A DNA stretch of 22,092 bases from Anaerolineae bacterium (GTDB lineage Bacteria; Chloroflexota; Anaerolineae; 4572-78; J111): contig JAKLJP010000081.1 in assembly GCA_023151115.1 (NCBI GenBank), positions 1 to 22,092 on the forward strand, in the 5' to 3' direction. Below, piece by piece: positions 6,718 to 13,019 of the stretch. Each line of letters opens with the position of its first letter. The first letter of the stretch is position 1. Below the pieces are notes generated by a model. That model did not search any database. It was not told the DNA's origin and saw nothing but the letters and a program-made list of their open reading frames with translations. The position numbers were made by a program, and so were the translations under genes.

Positions 6718-9027
6718 TTATTCGCTCATGGGGTGAGTGTCTTTGCGCCGCCAGTGGCGTGTTTCAATAGCTGACTGTTTGGGGGCTTCTTGAGGCTCAA
6801 CCCGTTCGACCGGTATTACAAGGAAGAATTTACTGCCGGGATAGTTGATTTCGTCGTGGCCCAGGCTCTCCACCCAAACCTGACCGCCATGCGCTTCGGC
6901 TATGCCTTTGACCAGGGTCAGGCCCAGGCCGGGACCGGCGCCCTTAAATTTGGTTTTGCCGGTGCTGTGATGAAGGGTGTCATCTACCCGGAAGAACTTT
7001 TCAAAAATACGCTCGTGGTGTTCCGGGTCAATACCGATGCCCGTATCAGAGACCACTATCTCAACAGCCTGGCCCAATCCATCCCGTTCAAGCAGCCGGC
7101 CTTCAACTTTGATCATCCCGCCATCGGGAGTGTATTTTACGGCGTTGCCGATAAGGTTTTCAAAGGCTTGGACCAGGCGCGTGCCATCGGCCTCGATGGC
7201 CGGTAGTTCGTCAATGCCGCTTTTGCTAAAGGCAATCCGCCGCTGATCGAGGGTTTGAAAATAGGGGCGGCTGGCCTGCTCGATTACATCGGCCAGGGCC
7301 ACCGGGCCCAGGAACAGGTTCATTTCACCAATATTGGCTTCGGTCACATCAAACATCATGTCCACCACATCCTTCATGCGCTCGCTGCCCTTGGCCACAC
7401 CCTGGATAATGGTTTTAACGTAAGCCGGATCTTTTAACTCTTCTTCGGTTAAATCTAACAGCATCCGCGAGTAGCCATGAATGTGGGTGAGGGGTGTGCG
7501 CAGTTCGTGGGAGGCAATGGACAAAAAATCGGCCTTATCCTGATCCAGCCCGGCAAGTTGTTCGGTCAACTGGCCCACTTCTTGATTGATAATAGCCAAC
7601 TGTTCAAACAGGCGGGCATTGTCAATGGCCGGAGCCACCCGGTCGGCCAGAGCGATCATCAACTCCAAATCTTCTTCATAATAAGCCATTCCCTGAGGAC
7701 GAGGGCCAAAAGCCAGCAGGCCGATAATTTCGTGCTGCAATAGGACTCCCACGTATAATTCCATATTCAATGATTTTAGCCAGCTTCGTTCTTGCTCGGA
7801 CAGTGACCGAAATTTGGGCAGCACATCAACATCATATTGGCTAAGCAGTTTGTTTCCTTCTCGTAAGTGACTTATTACCGGGCTGTCGGGGGTAAAATGG
7901 CCGGTTGTTAGTTCGGTCAGGCCCACAGATGAGAGGGGCCGCAGCGAGTAGCCAACCACATCGGCCCGTTCCCGGACAAACACGATTCCCTGCTCTATAC
8001 CCAGGGTTTCGATCATAAGATTAATGACGATGTCGCCCAGCCGGTTCAAATCTAAAGCGCTGCTGATGCTCTGGCTGTAATGTTTGACCACCTGGCTCTG
8101 GTCGTAATAATTCTTGCCAAAAATAATGATGGACAAAAGTCGGTGAGAAAAACGCCATAAAGGTGGGAAAATAACAGCTAAAACTACGGCCAGAATCATG
8201 GTCCAGAATAGAACATAGAGATCATTGGAACTGGGGTTGTTACGGCTGATGATAATGGCGGTAGCCAGGCCCAGGGCAAATACCGTAGCCAGAATTGCAG
8301 TGACGCCCAGGTAAGATAGGGCGCGCCCCACCAAAAGCTTCAAATCGGGGGCATGGTAGCTGAGGGCCGTATAACCGGCTACGATGCTGCCTATGGTCAG
8401 CAAAAGCAGCCCGCCCGAATTAAAGATAGCCGGACTGACAAATAAGATCAGCCCGCTGACGCTTAACAGCGTCGTAGCAATAAGCCAGTAGCGCAGACGA
8501 TTTAAGTATTGGGTGGCCTGGCGTTTTCTAAAATCCAGGGCCAGGGCAGCCACAGCTGTCACCAGGCCCACCACCCAGCCCAACCCAGCTACAACCAGCG
8601 CAATTTGGCCGGTCTGATTAATGCCTAGCCCTGTTTCGGTTAAAGCACGGCTTGCCGCATCGGCCCAGCCTTGCGGGTTGAAAACAAAAAAGGCCCACAG
8701 TAGTAAAAGTACCACCGCGCTGCTCCAATAGATGAGCAGGGTTTTGCGTTCTCGCTTGAGAAAACTGAGGGTTAATGCCCCAAAGGTTAAGATTAACGCC
8801 AGCAAAGCAAACTGGCTGGTATAATATTGGCTGATGGGCGCCAGGGTGGTAACTTGCAGTAAGCCGACCAACAGCGACAGGTTAAGAAATACACCCAGGG
8901 CCGCGTAAAGGGCCAGATGAATGTCTACACCCTCTCTGGCCCGCAGGCGCGAGACGGTGACAACTAGCAACAACCCAAAAACCAACAGAGCGAGACCGAC
9001 AATGATAATTTCAGAGGCTATTGGCAT
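6718..9027 (-). CDS. Membrane-bound hybrid-free sensor histidine kinase (GAF-HisKA-HATPase)
   Basis: 769 residues from ATG 9027. The N-terminal ~290 residues form about eight membrane helices. A GAF-like domain follows (about 313-473), then a short coiled coil, the HisKA domain with H-box SHELRTPLTHIHGYSRML (phospho-His at about 507), and HATPase_c with N-box ENLIGNAVKYTPDGG, G1 DTGIGI and G2 GAGPGLGLTL. It autophosphorylates and should pass phosphate to a response regulator, but none is encoded in the window, so it is an orphan kinase. The frame opens earlier (TTG 9078), but a promoter at 9060-9089 lies inside that extension, so ATG 9027 (MPIASE) is preferred. Neither start has a good ribosome site. 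A cytoplasmic or membrane signal is likely. Confidence 0.9.
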   Translation of the reverse strand: MPIASEIIIVGLALLVFGLLLVVTVSRLRAREGVDIHLALYAALGVFLNLSLLVGLLQVTTLAPISQYYTSQFALLALILTFGALTLSFLKRERKTLLIYWSSAVVLLLLWAFFVFNPQGWADAASRALTETGLGINQTGQIALVVAGLGWVVGLVTAVAALALDFRKRQATQYLNRLRYWLIATTLLSVSGLILFVSPAIFNSGGLLLLTIGSIVAGYTALSYHAPDLKLLVGRALSYLGVTAILATVFALGLATAIIISRNNPSSNDLYVLFWTMILAVVLAVIFPPLWRFSHRLLSIIIFGKNYYDQSQVVKHYSQSISSALDLNRLGDIVINLMIETLGIEQGIVFVRERADVVGYSLRPLSSVGLTELTTGHFTPDSPVISHLREGNKLLSQYDVDVLPKFRSLSEQERSWLKSLNMELYVGVLLQHEIIGLLAFGPRPQGMAYYEEDLELMIALADRVAPAIDNARLFEQLAIINQEVGQLTEQLAGLDQDKADFLSIASHELRTPLTHIHGYSRMLLDLTEEELKDPAYVKTIIQGVAKGSERMKDVVDMMFDVTEANIGEMNLFLGPVALADVIEQASRPYFQTLDQRRIAFSKSGIDELPAIEADGTRLVQAFENLIGNAVKYTPDGGMIKVEGRLLERDGLGQAVEIVVSDTGIGIDPEHHERIFEKFFRVDDTLHHSTGKTKFKGAGPGLGLTLVKGIAEAHGGQVWVESLGHDEINYPGSKFFLVIPVERVEPQEAPKQSAIETRHWRRKDTHPMSE

Positions 9028-9059
9028 AAAGGTTTTGTCCACAGGGTTAAATCGGATTA

Positions 9060-9089
9060 ATTGTAGCACATATACCAAAAAGTTGACAA
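9060..9089 (-). promoter_or_regulatory. Sigma70-like promoter for the histidine kinase
   Basis: On the minus strand, TTGTCA (9089-9084), an 18-nt spacer and TACAAT (9065-9060) form a near-consensus promoter. The expected start of transcription is near 9053, giving a leader of about 26 nt before ATG 9027. Confidence 0.55.
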
Positions 9090-9103
9090 TGGGAACTTCA
9101 GTG

Positions 9104-9856
9104 CTAAAGGCTCAACGCCACTTGAATAACACCCGTAGTGGAGTCTACCCTGACAGGATACAGCGGCAAAATATCTTCGTCAGCCGGTTCGATAGGTTCG
9201 CCGCTGCTTATATTCCACATGTAGTAATGCAGAGGGCAAATAATCATTCGTCCTTTTAATTTGCCGCGTAACAGCGATGTGCCGGCATGGGGGCAAGCCT
9301 GGGCAAACGCTACAATTTCCCGGCCAGTATTGGCGACAATTATCGCCCGCCCAAACACCTCGACCAACTTCATCCCATTTTTAGGGAGTTCGGCTATGGT
9401 GGCAACCGGCACAAACTCCCCGGCGTGTGGTGGCGACTCAGGCGCTTGATGGGTCGCTTGCGCGATGTAATAAAGCGGGTGATTGACCAGCACCTCAATC
9501 TGGCTAAAACCGGCCTGGCGCAGGTGACGGCACAACTTGCCCCGTTTGAAGCGGCGCTCAAGCTCCGGGCCAACGTCAAGCGGGCCATCCCCCTGCCACT
9601 CGATAACTATCAACCTGGCTCGTTCCGGCAGGGCCGCCAGAAGTTGGTCGAGCCACGTCGTCGCTTCCATTTCAGCCGAGAGCGCCCCTGCCAGCACGAG
9701 GCCCTGTAACTTTGGATTCATAAAATCGGCCCCCGGCAAAATTTCTTCCGACCCCAGGGCTAATTTTGCCGCAAAAGCTTCCGCTTCGGGACCCAAAATG
9801 GCCCAACGCAAATCAGGTTCGATGGGTATGGCAGTGACAAGGTTAGCCAGGTTCAT
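9104..9856 (-). CDS. Methyltransferase-like/Rieske [2Fe-2S] fusion protein
   Basis: 250 residues from ATG 9856. Residues 145-250 are a Rieske domain: cluster motifs C188-P-H190 and C207-P-L-H210 (C-x-H-x16-C-x2-H) in ACPHAGTSLLRG and CPLHYYMWNISSG, as in small Rieske ferredoxins of dioxygenase or nitrite-reductase type. Residues 15-135 resemble the second half of a class I SAM methyltransferase (ARLIVIEWQGDGPLDVGPELE; CRHLRQAGFSQIEVLVNHPLYYIAQA) but lack the glycine-rich SAM motif I, so this part is probably not an active methylase. No membrane segment or signal is seen, so it is likely cytoplasmic electron transfer; the partner is unknown. An upstream TTG at 9880 lies in the repeat at 9868-9897 and is less likely. 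Confidence 0.8.
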   Translation of the reverse strand: MNLANLVTAIPIEPDLRWAILGPEAEAFAAKLALGSEEILPGADFMNPKLQGLVLAGALSAEMEATTWLDQLLAALPERARLIVIEWQGDGPLDVGPELERRFKRGKLCRHLRQAGFSQIEVLVNHPLYYIAQATHQAPESPPHAGEFVPVATIAELPKNGMKLVEVFGRAIIVANTGREIVAFAQACPHAGTSLLRGKLKGRMIICPLHYYMWNISSGEPIEPADEDILPLYPVRVDSTTGVIQVALSL

Positions 9857-9867
9857 TATTCTCTTTA

Positions 9868-9897
9868 TCCAGCCCTCCAACCTTCCAATCTTCCAGC
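9868..9897. repeat. Short-period repeat (TTCCAACC/TTGGAAGG type)
   Basis: The run CCAGCCCTCCAACCTTCCAA and the bases after it are built of degenerate 7-8 bp units (CCTCCAA, CCTTCCAA, TCTTCCA). It is intergenic, immediately upstream of the Rieske-fusion start, and of the same style as the other low-complexity repeats here. Confidence 0.5.
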
Positions 9898-9927
9898 ATT
9901 ACCGATTTTGAAACTCAAATCTCAATC

Positions 9928-11673
9928 TTATTTCGGTGCATTGGTGGCAGTTCCCTGGGGCACCAAGCGAGTGACGCCCAAAATAGGCCGCCCGCTGCGT
10001 TCATAAAAAGCCGCCTCGATGGTCTCTTCCAGATTCAGTGGGCGGTACAATGCCTTGAATTGAGGACTGCGGTCAAAGATAATTTCATCGGGCGCACGCC
10101 AGAGATATAGCGTCGCCGGCTCGGCTATAAATCGTTGTAGACGAGGCGTAAGCTCTGTATCGGATTCCCACAAGTAGCCAAACACTTCGGTTGGAGTCAC
10201 CCGTCCGCCGGTCAGATAGGTCGCTGGCGCGGCTAGACCCCAATCCATGGCAACTACAGGGCTGGCTGCGTGACCGTCCAGCCAGTGACTCAACTCATAA
10301 ATAGCATCAGAGTGACTGCTCAACCCTCCGCTTTCCGCCAGTGCCCCGTGATAGCGAATGACACTGCTGAAGTTGGTGATAACGAGCAAGCCCAAGCCTA
10401 ACAACAACGTGAAACGTGAAACGTGAAACGTGAAACGTTCCCAGCCCCCAACCCCCGACCCCCGACTTAAAAACCATCCCCCCACAGCGATGGCTACAGC
10501 GGGCCAGGGCATCAGAACGGCAAAGTGGGTGATCCACAAGGCCGAGACGGTGCCAACGCTGGCCAAAATGATCAGGCCGATGACCAAAAAAGGAAACAGA
10601 GCTATTCGAAAGGAAGCAGCGGGAGGCTTGAAATAGGCTTTGAACACCACTGCAATTAAAACCAACCCAAACCCAAACACCGGCAGGGGATTGCTGATAA
10701 CTTGGCCCAGATACCAAAGGTGACTGCCATCGAGCGCCACCCAAAACTGCCGCAGCCGCTCCAGCAGATTAGGACCCACCGCCAAATTGTTGACCCCATA
10801 ATAGGAGGTCGCTGCGTTTTGGGATACGTTTAAAAACGTGCCCCCCGTCTGGAGATTGTAAACAATCAATGGCCAACAGCCGGCCAGAAAAGCCGGAATT
10901 GCGATGGCGAAATCTGTTTTCCAGGGGTAGGCTGCCGGAAGCCGTTTGAGCCATTGAGAAAGATTAAGCAAAATAACGGCTCCCAGCAGGGCAGCAATCA
11001 GCCACAAAAAGAGTAATTTCGCGTATACACCAAGACCGAAAAAGAAGGCTCCGGCGGCGGTCCAGCGAACTGACCTCCCCTGGATTCGGCGCAGCCAACA
11101 TAACGTCGCGGCCAAACCGATAGCAGCGGTAACAGCGGTTACAAAAATACCCTGGCGATTCCAAAAGATAAAAGTGGGATCTACCGCCAGCAGTAGGGCA
11201 GCGCTCAACCCTACCCAACGCTGGCTGGAAAGCTGTTGAGCTAACAGGTAAGTCAGGCTCAGAGTGACTGCGCCGAGCAGGATAGACATGCTTCGCAGCG
11301 CCGCCGGCGTTGGCCCCAGGAGGGCAATGAAAGGGATAGCCGCATAAGTATTGAGCGCGCCGATGTAATCCTGGGTCATCAACGGCAACAGATGGCCGCC
11401 TACGGTCAAGCCGCTGTTGCGGAAAGCCGTTACCGCCTGGCCCTGCCACAATTGCAACGCTGGTACTGCCTCAAAAGCCTCATCGTAATGCAGACCCGGC
11501 AAATCAATCTGGTAAAAACTCAGGGAGACATACAACAAAATGATGGCGCTGAAAAGGAAGAATTCTGTAAAGCGTGAGGCGTGAAGCGTAAAATGCGCTC
11601 CCCCGCCCCTCTGCCCCTCTGCCCCTCTGCCCTCTTTCCTCTCCTCGCCTCCTCGCCTCTTCATCGCCATCAT
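9928..11673 (-). CDS. ArnT/PMT-like (GT39/GT83-type) membrane glycosyltransferase
   Basis: 581 residues with about 11-12 membrane helices. The first periplasmic loop carries LPGLHYDEAFEA with the Asp64-Glu65 pair typical of polyprenyl-phosphate-sugar-dependent GT-C enzymes (PMT, ArnT). A soluble C-terminal domain (about 440-581) follows the last helix. ATG 11673 overlaps the stop of the FecR gene in ATGA, so translation is coupled. Two segments are encoded by repeat DNA. Residues 5-36 are Lys/Arg/Gly/Glu-rich (from 11566-11661). Residues 404-422 are RGSGVGGWERFTFHVSRFT, from 10408-10464, and lie between two membrane helices. Ordinary family members would begin near residue 36 (TEFFLFSAIILLY). 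Expected function: transfer of a sugar to a surface lipid, glycan or protein; substrate unknown. Confidence 0.85.
   Translation of the reverse strand: MMAMKRRGGEERKEGRGAEGQRGGGAHFTLHASRFTEFFLFSAIILLYVSLSFYQIDLPGLHYDEAFEAVPALQLWQGQAVTAFRNSGLTVGGHLLPLMTQDYIGALNTYAAIPFIALLGPTPAALRSMSILLGAVTLSLTYLLAQQLSSQRWVGLSAALLLAVDPTFIFWNRQGIFVTAVTAAIGLAATLCWLRRIQGRSVRWTAAGAFFFGLGVYAKLLFLWLIAALLGAVILLNLSQWLKRLPAAYPWKTDFAIAIPAFLAGCWPLIVYNLQTGGTFLNVSQNAATSYYGVNNLAVGPNLLERLRQFWVALDGSHLWYLGQVISNPLPVFGFGLVLIAVVFKAYFKPPAASFRIALFPFLVIGLIILASVGTVSALWITHFAVLMPWPAVAIAVGGWFLSRGSGVGGWERFTFHVSRFTLLLGLGLLVITNFSSVIRYHGALAESGGLSSHSDAIYELSHWLDGHAASPVVAMDWGLAAPATYLTGGRVTPTEVFGYLWESDTELTPRLQRFIAEPATLYLWRAPDEIIFDRSPQFKALYRPLNLEETIEAAFYERSGRPILGVTRLVPQGTATNAPK
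10408..10464. repeat. In-frame short-period repeat (CGTGAAAC units) inside CDS
   Basis: The run AACGTGAAACGTGAAACGTG continues as about four 8-bp units to 10438. It is followed by C-rich units (CCCCCAAC, CCCCCGAC) to 10464. It lies wholly inside the ArnT-like gene and encodes residues 404-422 in a loop between membrane helices. Similar units occur at 11566-11600, 16617-16633 and 21026-21076. Confidence 0.85.
11566..11665. repeat. In-frame low-complexity repeats at 5' end of CDS
   Basis: Two kinds of unit abut here. One is a CGTGAGG/CGTGAAG/CGTAAAA run (11570-11596). The other is a run of CCCCTCTG 8-bp units with CCTCGCCT variants (11600-11660). Together they encode the basic, Gly-rich N-terminal residues 5-36 of the ArnT-like protein, before its first membrane helix. 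Confidence 0.75.
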
Positions 11674-12887
11674 TCCTGGGCTAACAGCGAAACATTAGCG
11701 ACCATGGCCTCGTAAATCCAGCCGGAGGCGTAGATGGTAATTGATTTGATAAAAACGGGTTTGGCCGGACCAAGCGAGGTGAGCAGATTATCCGACTCAT
11801 ACGGGTACCAGATAAAGCGGGCGATGCGTTCGCTGGAGTTAAATGGCTCATCGTAAAGAATGTAATTATCCGGCTTGGGGGAGTAATAGAAGCCGTGATA
11901 CCACTGGCGGTCATTGTTATCGGCGTCTTTGTAATCTAGGCGCAGCATGATCGGAAATTCGGAACCTTGCTGGCCGCCTCCCGGCAGTGATTGCCGCACC
12001 AACCGGACTTCAGCAAAAATCCGCAGCGATTGGAAATCACGCACATCCTTATTAACCTGCTGGCTTACGCCAACTTCAGTGTGGACATTATCTTGGCCTT
12101 CACTACGCAGTTCCAGCACACTGCGGTCTTGAAACGTAACTACCTGAGCGGTAGTGAGAACCCCGCCTTCGCTAAAATTTCTCTCGTAAGTTTCCCAGGA
12201 ATTATTCAATGAGGCCGGCCTGAAATCACTATCTTTGAGCAAATTTTGCGCTGCTGGCAGCGGCGGCGACGGGGCTTGATCCTCCCTTACTAAGGCTCGC
12301 TCTCCTTGTTTCAACATCACCACGCTGCCATCGCTAATCACACTGGCTTGCCCCAGCCGAGTGGTTACCTGGGTTTCTGTCTCGCTGGTCTCAATTGAAA
12401 AGCTGCCCTCGTTTAGTTCAATCTGAGCCTGGGGTGTGATAAGATCAAAATTCAAAGCCGTCCGACTCAACGATGAAGTGGCCCGTACCCGTCCTTTTTG
12501 CACCTCGATTAATATCTGGGTGGGGTTTGGACTCCAACCGAAACGAGGGGTGCGGGTCTCCCTTAAAACAATGGTGGTGTCGCTGTACATGGTCAAGCTG
12601 CTGTCGTCCGAAAAGGTTAAAATGGCCTGCGAAGTGGCATCGGTGGAGATGACAAAGTTTTCTTCAACGGTCACTGTATTACCATCGGTGAGCGACGACG
12701 ATAAGCCTGTGCCGGGGTCGCCAATCACCACCGTGCCTCGAACCGAAGTCGCCTCCGTCGAGAAGGTGTCGGTCGCGTTGATGATGTACCAGCGAATACT
12801 GGCCGGAATTAGCAGCGACAGCAGGCAGAAGATGCCAAAGGCGGTGAGTAAAATGATCCAGGCGGTGCGTTCGATGTTGTTTCTCAT
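11670..12887 (-). CDS. FecR-domain membrane protein with jelly-roll-like C-terminus
   Basis: 405 residues from ATG 12887. One N-terminal membrane helix (about 9-32) anchors an extracytoplasmic protein. Residues about 40-205 form a FecR-type beta domain (TSVRGTVVIG; SQAILTFSDDSSLTMYSDTTIVLRE; VQKGRVRATSS; TPQAQIELNEGSFSIET; VMLKQGERALV). Residues about 215-405 look like a carbohydrate-binding/jelly-roll beta domain (NLLKDSDFRPASLNNSW; LRSEGQDNVHTEVGVSQQV). The frame extends to GTG 12929, but a TAAAAT box at 12906-12901 and the position of the membrane helix favour ATG 12887. Its last codons overlap the ArnT-like start (ATGA). There is no sigma factor beside it, so iron-type FecR signalling is unlikely; a role with the neighbouring glycosyltransferases in surface polymer assembly is more plausible. 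Confidence 0.82.
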   Translation of the reverse strand: MRNNIERTAWIILLTAFGIFCLLSLLIPASIRWYIINATDTFSTEATSVRGTVVIGDPGTGLSSSLTDGNTVTVEENFVISTDATSQAILTFSDDSSLTMYSDTTIVLRETRTPRFGWSPNPTQILIEVQKGRVRATSSLSRTALNFDLITPQAQIELNEGSFSIETSETETQVTTRLGQASVISDGSVVMLKQGERALVREDQAPSPPLPAAQNLLKDSDFRPASLNNSWETYERNFSEGGVLTTAQVVTFQDRSVLELRSEGQDNVHTEVGVSQQVNKDVRDFQSLRIFAEVRLVRQSLPGGGQQGSEFPIMLRLDYKDADNNDRQWYHGFYYSPKPDNYILYDEPFNSSERIARFIWYPYESDNLLTSLGPAKPVFIKSITIYASGWIYEAMVANVSLLAQE

Positions 12888-12970
12888 AACCAGGTCCGCT
12901 ATTTTACCATGCCCTGGCCTGAACCGCACAAAACATAAACAGGGATGAATCCTCTCGCAGAAAGTAATCG

Positions 12971-13019
12971 GTAATCAGTGATCAGTGATCAGTGAAACTG
13001 ATTACTGATCACTGATTAC
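12971..13019. repeat. ATCAGTG-unit hairpin spanning the DUF2723 stop codon
   Basis: Two 22-nt arms (12971-12992 and 12998-13019), built from GTAATCAGTGATCAG units, are inverted copies with one mismatch around a 5-nt loop. The DUF2723 stop (13002-13004) and its last codons (TVISDQ) lie inside the right arm. It could act as a transcript-end or stability hairpin. It has no clear U-tract. Confidence 0.85.

Noticed and set aside
10408..10438. CRISPR-like array of CGTGAAAC units
   Set aside because: The units are 8 bp in direct tandem without spacers and lie in a coding frame. It is a simple repeat.
11670..12887. FecR-type iron-uptake regulator
   Set aside because: No ECF sigma factor or TonB receptor is nearby. 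The domain is extracytoplasmic behind an N-terminal anchor and sits in a glycosyltransferase operon.
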